DNA from: an uncultured Megasphaera sp.
GTDB taxonomy: Bacteria > Bacillota > Negativicutes > Veillonellales > Megasphaeraceae
Length of the DNA stretch: 22,864 nucleotides
Assembly: GCA_900540735.1 (NCBI GenBank)
Contig: UQHB01000041.1
Span: 1-22,864, forward strand
Reading direction: 5' to 3'
Under the pieces are notes generated by a model. That model was not told the DNA's origin, ran no database searches, and worked only from the letters and a program-made list of their open reading frames with translations. A program made the position numbers and the translations under genes. Shown one piece after another: positions 1 through 6,456 of this stretch (the stretch's first letter is position 1; each line of letters starts with the position of its first letter).

Positions 1-400
1 CCGAGCCCGTTGCGTCTCCAGTAAGAGAAATGTTGCGAGCCGTCGATAATTTGCCGACGCTTTCGACGCTTGCCGTGCCGTCTGCTCCTACGGTGACTTT
101 TCCGGCTCCTGTTGCGGATTTCAAACCGCCGAGGACGGTTGCTGTCGCTTGCGGCAACGTGTAAATGACAATATCCTGACCGTCTACAATAAGATGGCCG
201 TTCGTATTGCTTTTACCAACAGCCACACCGGCGTAGGGGAGTTCACTCCATTTCTTTACGCCGTCGCCGACTTTAATCTTGTAAGAGTCGATTTCTACGC
301 CCGGTTCGCCCTTGCCGAGGACAGTGTTTTGCGTGGTCCATTCTGCCGCCGTTTTGTTCTTGAGATATAATTTGCCAATGTTTAATGTAACTTGTGCCAT
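1..400 (-). CDS. Phage tail fibre protein, N-terminal part (runs off left edge)
   Basis: Open frame of 133 codons from ATG at 400 to the window edge without a stop, so the C-terminal part lies outside. GGAGG sits 7 nt before the start (GGAGGACATTA, then ATG). The first ~60 residues contain LYLKNKTAAEW and VEIDSYKIKVGDGVKKWSEL, the pattern of the small N-terminal beta domain found on many receptor-binding tail fibres (Mtd-N-like). After residue ~115 comes KLSTARNISLTGDATGS, a repeat type typical of tail fibre shafts. It is the last gene of the tail-tip group visible here and probably carries host recognition. Domain naming is from memory of the family; the tail fibre role is well supported by position and sequence style. 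Confidence 0.8.
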   Translation of the reverse strand, partial: MAQVTLNIGKLYLKNKTAAEWTTQNTVLGKGEPGVEIDSYKIKVGDGVKKWSELPYAGVAVGKSNTNGHLIVDGQDIVIYTLPQATATVLGGLKSATGAGKVTVGADGTASVESVGKLSTARNISLTGDATGS

Positions 401-401
401 A

Positions 402-764
402 TTAATGTCCTCCGTTTTCTTTTTCAAAATTGTTCCCACAATCAATCGCTATAATGTCTTCGTAATCACTGCCAACACAGTAATATTTCTTTCCTTCATT
501 ATCCCAACGGTATGTCTTGTTGGCTGTCGTATCTACATATAGCACGCTGACATCGCCAATATTCGGGAATTCAAACCGGCTACCATATCGCTGATACGCC
601 ACAGCCCGCAGGGATTCCAGGAAATCTTTTCTGGTTCCCTTAAATCCTTCATAAAGTACGGCCTCTTCATAGGCACTGTACCCCCTATCGCCTTTTGCGA
701 TAATATCCAAGTCGGCGGAGAGCGTGGCCCCGCAAGAGCAACCGCATTTTTCCATATCATTCAT
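402..764 (-). CDS. Small tail-tip/fibre-associated protein, 120 aa
   Basis: Starts at ATG 764, with GAGG 7 nt upstream inside the end of the previous gene; stops 1 nt before the tail fibre start. The N-terminus carries a CGCSCG cluster (three Cys within residues 7-11). Residues ~28-53 contain GYSAYEEAVLYEGFKGTRKD, resembling the GxSAYExAVxxGFxGT motif often seen in phage tail fibre and collagen-like tail proteins. Residues ~74-98 contain YVDTTANKTYRWDNEGKKY, a motif common in short tail-tip proteins. I do not recognise a named family. Its place between two tail proteins argues for a virion tail-tip or fibre accessory role. Confidence 0.7.
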   Translation of the reverse strand: MNDMEKCGCSCGATLSADLDIIAKGDRGYSAYEEAVLYEGFKGTRKDFLESLRAVAYQRYGSRFEFPNIGDVSVLYVDTTANKTYRWDNEGKKYYCVGSDYEDIIAIDCGNNFEKENGGH

Positions 765-765
765 G

Positions 766-1104
766 TCAACACCTCATCGTATTCGCCGCAAGCAGATGAT
801 ATTTACGCACGCCAAGACTTTGGTACTGCGTAATAGATCCATCCTGTCCTGGTACGCGTACTTCGATGTCATACCAGTAATCGCCGGGCTTTAAATTCAG
901 CGTATCTTCACGCTTGAAGATGAACGCCCCGTCAGACCTCATTTCTTTGCAGAGTGTCTCTTCAATATCATTGAGACTCTTTTTGAGGACAAAGACCGCT
1001 GTAAACGGCTCCGTCAACGGTTTGCCGCAAAGCTTAGGTTTGAAACGAAATCCGCCAGTACTGCCGCGGCTATGGTAAATTTCGTTTCCTACAATACGAA
1101 ACAT
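766..1104 (-). CDS. Hypothetical tail/baseplate protein, 112 aa (BppU N-domain-like)
   Basis: ATG at 1104 preceded by AAGGGGGTG; stop overlaps the ribosome binding site of the next gene. The sequence is beta-rich, with EDTLNLKPGDYWYDIEVRV followed by YQSLGVRKYHLL, a pattern common in small phage proteins related to the N-terminal beta-sandwich of baseplate upper proteins. It lies between the collar fibre gene and the tail fibre gene, consistent with a connector in the baseplate-fibre assembly. The function is inferred from context and fold flavour only. Confidence 0.65.
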   Translation of the reverse strand: MFRIVGNEIYHSRGSTGGFRFKPKLCGKPLTEPFTAVFVLKKSLNDIEETLCKEMRSDGAFIFKREDTLNLKPGDYWYDIEVRVPGQDGSITQYQSLGVRKYHLLAANTMRC

Positions 1105-1119
1105 GATTGCACCCCCTTA

Positions 1120-1722
1120 CTACGTTTTGAACCAGATAGCATTGTCCATATACGCAGGCTCTGTGTCGCTAATGATGATATGTGCTTTAAACGCATCAGC
1201 GTGAGCGGTTTTATCCGCTTTATGAGACTGCATCGCTTTGTTAAAAGCCTCCAGCGTTACATAGACGATACTGCTATTCAACACGATTTCTACATTCGTC
1301 GCATCGCCAATACCAAAGCTGACATCATAGAGCCGTTCTTGCAGAGGTGTCGTCTTATCGTAGACGTAGCTGCCGTTCCCACTGGCCGTCGTATAGGCGT
1401 AGAGCTGTTCTGCGCCTTCGTCGATTTGTGCCATAATACCGAGTTCCCTAAACCAAAAGCCCGTCTCTACTTCGGCGTTAGTCATGCCAAAATGTACCGT
1501 ATAGAGTCCGTTTTTCAAGTTTTCGAAGGACGTGATTTGCACGCTTAACCTCGCGCTTTTGATAGCCGTAAAGTCATCGGGATTATCCGTCGCGCCGAGG
1601 ATACCGTCACCTAAGACAACACGCGTGATTTTCAGCGTTTGCCCGCCTTGGGATTTAGCAATCATCTCGCGCCCGGCTTTGGTGAGGATGACCTTGTTGA
1701 ATTCTCCTACATTCGTCGCCAT
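1120..1722 (-). CDS. Tail-collar fibre protein, 200 aa
   Basis: ATG at 1722 with AGGAGG close upstream (GGAGG, 5 nt spacer). The N-terminal ~150 residues match the phage tail-collar fibre family (DUF3751, P2 gpH N-terminus-like): FNKVILTKAGREMIAKSQ, ITRVVLGDG, then a TGFWFRELGI motif near residue 88. The family attaches fibres to the baseplate of P2- and PBSX-like tails. At 200 aa this is short for a complete fibre, and the C-terminus (AHIIISDTEPAYMDNAIWFKT-like end) is a small module seen at the ends of such fibres, so adhesion is probably shared with the following genes. It directly follows the XkdU-like gene, the expected place. Confidence 0.85.
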   Translation of the reverse strand: MATNVGEFNKVILTKAGREMIAKSQGGQTLKITRVVLGDGILGATDNPDDFTAIKSARLSVQITSFENLKNGLYTVHFGMTNAEVETGFWFRELGIMAQIDEGAEQLYAYTTASGNGSYVYDKTTPLQERLYDVSFGIGDATNVEIVLNSSIVYVTLEAFNKAMQSHKADKTAHADAFKAHIIISDTEPAYMDNAIWFKT

Positions 1723-1731
1723 ACAAACCTC

Positions 1732-2379
1732 CTATCTATATTGTTCTGCCGGAATCGTCGTCACCGCGCCAGATGTAATGACGCCAGCAACAGTCGAGAC
1801 CAATTCCGGCACGTGCATTTCAATCGCGGTATCAGCTAAAATCTCCGTCCGAAAATGGCTAGAAACGACACCGCCCACATATATTTTGCCTGTGACCTTA
1901 GCATAGCCAATATATTTCCAGCCAATATGAGCTGGTACGTATAAGTCCAAGCTTTTTTCAAGCTGTTCAAAGCTCGTAACCTGCCCATCTGGTAAGAGCA
2001 CATCGAGAAAATACCCTTCCGGGTGGTCGATAACGATGCCTGTTTTCGTAGCAACAAACAGGTTCACAAGCTCCGTCAAAAACTCCAGCGTCACCGTCTG
2101 CGTACCATTAAGTTTGACGTAAATAGCCTTGCGTCGCGTCGCATAATCTAGAGCATGATTGGTCTCAAGGCCTGCAAATTCTTCCCAATCATCAAGTCCC
2201 CACGTAGCCGTACTGATAAAAAACTGTTTTGCTACATCGATAGCATCCAGCCGTTGCCGCTCATGCTCTATTTCCAGGGCTCCCTGCATAGCCGTGAACC
2301 GCTCATCTGCATATAGGAAGGAAGGCAGGTACCGCCGCAACGATACCGGCATGAGCCGCAACATTTGAAAATCAGCCAT
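1732..2379 (-). CDS. XkdU/YmfQ-like baseplate protein (DUF2313), 215 aa
   Basis: The frame opens further upstream, but ATG at 2379 (MADFQMLRLMPVSLRRYLP) has GGAGGT with a 9-nt spacer and overlaps the stop of the upstream gene by 8 nt, so it is the chosen start. The body contains TATWGLDDWEEFAGLETN and YATRRKAIYVKLNGTQTVT, characteristic of DUF2313/YmfQ proteins (P2 gpI role), which cap the baseplate wedge and link it to fibres. Length is normal for the family. Gene order gpJ-like then gpI-like then fibre is the conserved order of contractile tails. Confidence 0.88.
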   Translation of the reverse strand: MADFQMLRLMPVSLRRYLPSFLYADERFTAMQGALEIEHERQRLDAIDVAKQFFISTATWGLDDWEEFAGLETNHALDYATRRKAIYVKLNGTQTVTLEFLTELVNLFVATKTGIVIDHPEGYFLDVLLPDGQVTSFEQLEKSLDLYVPAHIGWKYIGYAKVTGKIYVGGVVSSHFRTEILADTAIEMHVPELVSTVAGVITSGAVTTIPAEQYR

Positions 2380-3406
2380 GGAGTACCACCTCCGTGACGG
2401 ACGGGATTTGTTCCTGCGTGACGGCAATGTTTTCACGGCCCCCGTTTAACAGCAAATCATCATAGTCAAAGACACGCGTTTGCTGGCTGTTTTGCAAAAT
2501 AAGTTTGCCGATTTTGGCGTAAGAAATTTTCTTGCCGTCAAAGTCAACAGAGCCAAAGTACGCGTTGAGCATTGTCTTGATAGCCTCTGCATCGCCAGCT
2601 CCGTTAGTCGGCGTCAGTCCCACCGTAAGGGCTAAGATGGCCGGAGCCGTTACGGTGACGGTTGCGCCGACGGGATGCATCACTTCAATGTAGTCCCGTA
2701 CTTGTTGTAACAGCATCTCAGACGCAGGCTGTCCGTTTGCATCGGTCACGATGACTTTCACTGTACCGTTGCCCTTCCACAATTTTTCGATGGATACGCG
2801 GCCTACGCCTTTGATGCTCGTAGCCCATTCGATATAATTGTTGGCGTTGCCTGACGTAGCAGGCTGTTGTACTTTAAATTTCAACCGTTCGTACAAAGCC
2901 GTATCGTCTTCTTCATCAAAGCCGTCATGCGCAGCTTCTGCGTTCGTTACACTCGTAATACCGGGTATACTCATAGGTATAGCCGTAATCACCCCAGCCT
3001 GTACGTTACCGCTAATGCCAGCGACTTCGGCCTCTATATCTACGTCCGCCGTTTCTTGTACGGTCGTATCCTGTAGGGTATGAAATAAAATACCTGACTG
3101 CGTGCCAAAGAGGCTGCCTGCCGGGATGGTTCCTCTACCGGTAACGGTAACTACGCCTAAGGCCTTGACCGCGGCTTTACGGATAACGCCATGTTCCGCT
3201 GCGCGAAGCGTTAAATATTCGCCCCAACTTGTTTGGGCAAACCCAGCTTTATACTGCTGCTCTCGTTCAATTTCCTGCTTGGCAAACTCGATGCTGTTGG
3301 ACGCAAGCACATCATATTCAAAGGTTCCTTCAAACTTACTAGCGTCGCCGCCTGTATCAGCTTGCAACTGCGCCAGGATGGCGCCTTGCTCTCTTGCCTC
3401 ATACAT
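2372..3406 (-). CDS. xkdT: Baseplate J / gp47-family protein (XkdT-like), 344 aa
   Basis: Baseplate wedge protein homologous to P2 gpJ, PBSX XkdT and T4 gp6. Two in-frame ATGs lie 6 nt apart; the one at 3406 has GGAGG with a 9-nt spacer, the other (3412) only 3 nt, so 3406 is preferred. Recognisable segments are RGTIPAGSLFGTQSGILFHT, VDIEAEVAGISGNVQAG, ITSVTNAEAAHDGFDEEDD (the GG.DEE.D-like hallmark of the family) and the C-terminal YAKIGKLILQN. The start overlaps the end of the XkdS-like gene, and the end overlaps the XkdU-like start, indicating translational coupling across the baseplate genes. Confidence 0.93.
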   Translation of the reverse strand: MYEAREQGAILAQLQADTGGDASKFEGTFEYDVLASNSIEFAKQEIEREQQYKAGFAQTSWGEYLTLRAAEHGVIRKAAVKALGVVTVTGRGTIPAGSLFGTQSGILFHTLQDTTVQETADVDIEAEVAGISGNVQAGVITAIPMSIPGITSVTNAEAAHDGFDEEDDTALYERLKFKVQQPATSGNANNYIEWATSIKGVGRVSIEKLWKGNGTVKVIVTDANGQPASEMLLQQVRDYIEVMHPVGATVTVTAPAILALTVGLTPTNGAGDAEAIKTMLNAYFGSVDFDGKKISYAKIGKLILQNSQQTRVFDYDDLLLNGGRENIAVTQEQIPSVTEVVLHG

Positions 3407-3827
3407 TGACATTCACCTCCCCGTAAATCGTTGTAAGCGCAATATCAACGGTCACGCTATCCCCTTCATGCGTAATGACGACGCTGTCAATGGATTTAAT
3501 ATAGGGGTTCACCATGAGGCACTCAATAATGACCCGCTTCAATTCGCTGTATCGCTGTTGCACACCCATCACTTTACCAATGAAGGGCTTCAATTCTATG
3601 CCATACTGCCAGCTATAGGCCAAATACTGGAACCGCTCCGTACTGAGAGCCTTATAAATCCATACCTTGATAGCTTCATTACCCTCGACAATGACATGAT
3701 TTCCCTTGTCGTCGTAGATAAAACGGTTGACTTCAAAGTTCCACGCCCATTCCTTTGGTACTGGCAGCGTCAACGTTTCTGTAGCGGTTGTTGTCGCAGC
3801 CCCTGTGAAAGGAAACTCCGCGCTCAT
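3399..3827 (-). CDS. xkdS: Baseplate protein, DUF2634 (XkdS-like, gp25/W-like), 142 aa
   Basis: Start ATG 3827 forms an ATGA overlap with the stop of the XkdR-like gene and has AAAGGTGG upstream; an upstream in-frame Met exists but lies inside the previous gene without better support. Residues GNEAIKVWIYKALSTERFQY and the C-terminal SVTVDIALTTIYGEVNV are typical of DUF2634, whose members play the role of T4 gp25/P2 gpW, joining the baseplate wedge to the tail tube and sheath. Length is normal. Confidence 0.9.
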   Translation of the reverse strand: MSAEFPFTGAATTTATETLTLPVPKEWAWNFEVNRFIYDDKGNHVIVEGNEAIKVWIYKALSTERFQYLAYSWQYGIELKPFIGKVMGVQQRYSELKRVIIECLMVNPYIKSIDSVVITHEGDSVTVDIALTTIYGEVNVNV

Positions 3828-4261
3828 AGTTTCACCACCTTTTGACCAATCCAATAGAGCTGTTCGCCCTTGACTGGGTCCGGATTGTAAATCGGCACGA
3901 CAGTCACCAAATCACCAGTTTTAAGCGTATCCGTATAGATAATCGTATCTGTGTAATCGTTGTCGATGTCGTGGTTATGGCTTTCATACTCCGCATAGCT
4001 ACTGCCACCCGCGCGGTTTTGCGTAGCACTAACGAGGTGGCCTTTAGCCGCGCGCGTATGCCCTACAAGCCAGTATTCGGAAATGTAGCAGTCCTTAGCG
4101 GTCAAGACAATCGTATTGACTTGTACTTGTATGTCCGGCGGCGGCTTGAGGATAATGCCGACCATAGTTTGCTGAGGCCGCGCGCCAGTGGCAATATCAT
4201 GCATTGTATTGACTACAGCCGCCATCGACTGTGATGCAGTTGGTATGTTTTTTCCTGCCAT
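3824..4261 (-). CDS. xkdR: DUF2577 baseplate/tail protein (XkdR-like), 145 aa
   Basis: ATG 4261 with AAGGAGG upstream. The sequence shows the DUF2577 pattern: an N-terminal helix, then beta strands beginning VGIILKPPPDIQVQVN, and a C-terminal GDLVTVVPIYN...YWIGQKVV strand pair. XkdR sits between XkdQ and XkdS in PBSX and is thought to be part of the central hub or spike complex. Same order here, with a 12-nt gap to the upstream gene and a 4-nt overlap downstream. Confidence 0.88.
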   Translation of the reverse strand: MAGKNIPTASQSMAAVVNTMHDIATGARPQQTMVGIILKPPPDIQVQVNTIVLTAKDCYISEYWLVGHTRAAKGHLVSATQNRAGGSSYAEYESHNHDIDNDYTDTIIYTDTLKTGDLVTVVPIYNPDPVKGEQLYWIGQKVVKL

Positions 4262-4273
4262 AGGCCCGCCTCC

Positions 4274-5749
4274 TTATATTCGGCTCGTCTTAATGATTTT
4301 TGTCGGCGTTTGGCCAATATTGTAAATACCGCCCTGGCCGACACCGCCAGCACCGCCGTTTGCGCTGGAGTTATTGCCGACATACGTACCGTTACCGGCA
4401 TAAATGACGACATGGTCATTATCACCATAGACAACGCAATCACCGACAGCTAGATTACTTTCATCAAAGGGGACGACGTTCGCACTACCTGCGTTCGCTA
4501 CTAAAGACGGTACATCGGCTACGCCAGCATCGTACTGTGATTTTAAATACGGGCTATAGTAACTACCAATACGTGTTGTTGCTTCGACACAACCATTACG
4601 ACCGTTCGGCATTGTCGAGCCTTGCCAAGCTGTATACCCAGCTTGCAGACCTGCGCCAACGTCCATATTCCCGTTGCCAATGCCTTTCTTGTCTTTTTCT
4701 TTCGGTAATTCTTCTTTGTTCATGATGTTTTCAAACTCGATTTCAAGACGCATTTCGTGGATGCCGTTCTCAAACGTATGCGTATCAGATTTCACCCAAA
4801 ACTTACCCGTCAGCTGGGTAATGATGTCTTGAATCGCAATAGAATAGGACGACTTGACGCGGTAATCACCGAGCAAATCGAGGATTCCTTCCCTATCAGG
4901 GCCATGAAACATAGCTTTGATTTGTTCTTGCGCGTTTTCATTCGGGTTCGTCTTATACACGTCCTGGAACATGGAATATTTCTGAATCCATTCATCATTG
5001 CTCTGATACCCTGTCACATTGCCCTGCTCGTCCGTAATCATGACGCGGTCAATGAGATTTTCAATGGACTCTTTATACTGGCTGTTTTCCATATTCGTAA
5101 ATTGGTCAGCCTGCCAGTTTTCGATAAGCGTACCTTTTTTGATTACATCAAGAGCCGCGCCATTCATAACAGGGTGGAAGAGAACATCCGGATCAGCGGC
5201 GTTCGTCTTTGCCGCGTTGATTTGTTTCGCCGCCTCGGTATAGGCAATCATGATAATTTGGTAACCTGTCTTCTCTTGGGCAATGAAAGAGATTTTCTTG
5301 CCAGTCTCTGCCAAATTGCCGACGAGAACACCCATTTCCGCGCACACGGCCTTGGTAATGTCCTCCGCTGTCATATCTGTAAATTTCCGGGTCATCTTTG
5401 AGCGGCATAAGACAAAGAGGTGGTCATAACAGGTAATCTGAATTTCTGACTGCTGCGTATTCCGCTCGATACGATAGACATTTCCTTCAAAGACTTCATT
5501 GCCCTCCTCATCGTAAGCGTAAACGGTCTCCCCTAAGTTGATGACATACTGCTGGAGATTTGGGTCGCGCGGCTCGAAGACGTAGCTAAATTCAAGACGT
5601 CGCGCTACTTGGAGCCGCGACCCTTCCCACGTAATACGACCACGGACAAGAGGCGATAAATCTGTCAACACCTTCGTCTCTTTCGTGCTCGTTGTTCCGT
5701 CTGGATTTTGTACGGTCTCCGTTTTTGTCGTATAGTGCTTGATAATCAT
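4274..5749 (-). CDS. xkdQ: XkdQ-like tail hub protein fused to an NlpC/P60-like domain, 491 aa
   Basis: ATG 5749 makes an ATGA overlap with the LysM gene. The N-terminal ~340 residues match XkdQ/gpD-like hub proteins (LSPLVRGRITWEGSRLQVAR; FEGNVYRIERNTQQSEIQI; late segment IAIQDIITQLTGKFWVKSDT). Following a Lys/Gly linker (KEKDKKGIGNGNMD), residues ~370-491 form a cysteine-peptidase-like module: NGCVEATT with Cys387, GDCVVYG, DHVVIYAG with His446, and a polar residue in VGNNS (~459-460). This arrangement resembles NlpC/P60-like peptidoglycan hydrolases. XkdQ of PBSX is much shorter, so this is a hub-lysin fusion, expected to open the cell wall during tail penetration. Catalytic assignment is inferred from spacing, not tested. 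Confidence 0.88.
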   Translation of the reverse strand: MIIKHYTTKTETVQNPDGTTSTKETKVLTDLSPLVRGRITWEGSRLQVARRLEFSYVFEPRDPNLQQYVINLGETVYAYDEEGNEVFEGNVYRIERNTQQSEIQITCYDHLFVLCRSKMTRKFTDMTAEDITKAVCAEMGVLVGNLAETGKKISFIAQEKTGYQIIMIAYTEAAKQINAAKTNAADPDVLFHPVMNGAALDVIKKGTLIENWQADQFTNMENSQYKESIENLIDRVMITDEQGNVTGYQSNDEWIQKYSMFQDVYKTNPNENAQEQIKAMFHGPDREGILDLLGDYRVKSSYSIAIQDIITQLTGKFWVKSDTHTFENGIHEMRLEIEFENIMNKEELPKEKDKKGIGNGNMDVGAGLQAGYTAWQGSTMPNGRNGCVEATTRIGSYYSPYLKSQYDAGVADVPSLVANAGSANVVPFDESNLAVGDCVVYGDNDHVVIYAGNGTYVGNNSSANGGAGGVGQGGIYNIGQTPTKIIKTSRI

Positions 5750-6456
5750 TTAATCACCAACTTACGTAATTTGCTGGCGTTATTAATAGCTAAGTCTTTG
5801 AGGTCGTTACTCTGGACGACACGTCGCCAATGATTATAGTCGCCGTACGCTTTTTTAGCCGCATCACAGATGTCCGACCCTTTTTGCCAGAGCGTGGCCT
5901 GCGTCGGCTCCGTCGTCTCTGTAGGTCTGTCTTTGAGGCCTGTCGTCTCGTCGACAGGTTTGTCATTATTGGCCATCGGCGTGTTCAGGTCTTTGTATTC
6001 CGTCAAGGACAAGGTATAGTAAATATCCCTCGTCCCATCCTGTTCCCAGTAATCAAACTGCATAATGCCAAACATGAGATTGACCGGCGTATCCGTAATG
6101 ATGACGCGAACCGGCTGGCGCACCTCTTTCCATTTCGTCAAAAGCTCGACAATCTCGGCGGGCTCCTTTTGGTCACCTACGACGAAAGGGTAGTCATGTA
6201 TAAGAGATGGGAAAAAGCAAGAAAAGGACAAGGTCCTCAATTTCGGCATGCCAAAGACCAAGGCTTCACCGACTTGCGTAATATTAACGACCTTGTTCTG
6301 TTGTCCTGACGTGATGGAATACTTCGACGGCGTAACAGGAATAGTCAGTGTATCCGTCGCGCCTTGGATGATAATTTGACGGTGAAGCGTACCGCCGCCA
6401 GTGGCAAAGATGGCAGACAGCACATCGAGCATATTGCCGAGTTTTCCTAAGCCCAT
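5746..6456 (-). CDS. xkdP: LysM-domain tail protein (XkdP-like), 236 aa
   Basis: Start ATG 6456 overlaps the tape measure stop by one base (TAATG), with GGAGGTG upstream. Residues ~30-150 hold the conserved beta-rich body (PVTPSKYSITSGQQNKVVNI; FFPSLIHDYPFV; PVRVIITDTPVNLMFGIMQF). After an acidic/Thr-rich linker (ETTGLKDRPTETTEPTQ) the C-terminal ~45 residues form a LysM-like unit (TLWQKGSDICDAAKKAYGD ... DLAINNASKLRKLVIK). It bridges the tube end to the hub and binds peptidoglycan. Position between tape measure and XkdQ is the conserved one. Confidence 0.9.
   Translation of the reverse strand: MGLGKLGNMLDVLSAIFATGGGTLHRQIIIQGATDTLTIPVTPSKYSITSGQQNKVVNITQVGEALVFGMPKLRTLSFSCFFPSLIHDYPFVVGDQKEPAEIVELLTKWKEVRQPVRVIITDTPVNLMFGIMQFDYWEQDGTRDIYYTLSLTEYKDLNTPMANNDKPVDETTGLKDRPTETTEPTQATLWQKGSDICDAAKKAYGDYNHWRRVVQSNDLKDLAINNASKLRKLVIK

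Noticed and set aside
1..400. Diversity-generating retroelement target in the tail fibre (because of the Mtd-like N-terminus)
   Set aside because: The variable C-terminal end and any reverse transcriptase lie outside the window; nothing visible supports it.
4757..5401. Long plus-strand open frame (214 codons) opposite the XkdQ-like gene, and similar ones at 7567-8496 and 9850-10794
   Set aside because: They lie wholly antisense to well-identified tail genes, lack ribosome binding sites, and their residue make-up is that of reverse-frame translation.
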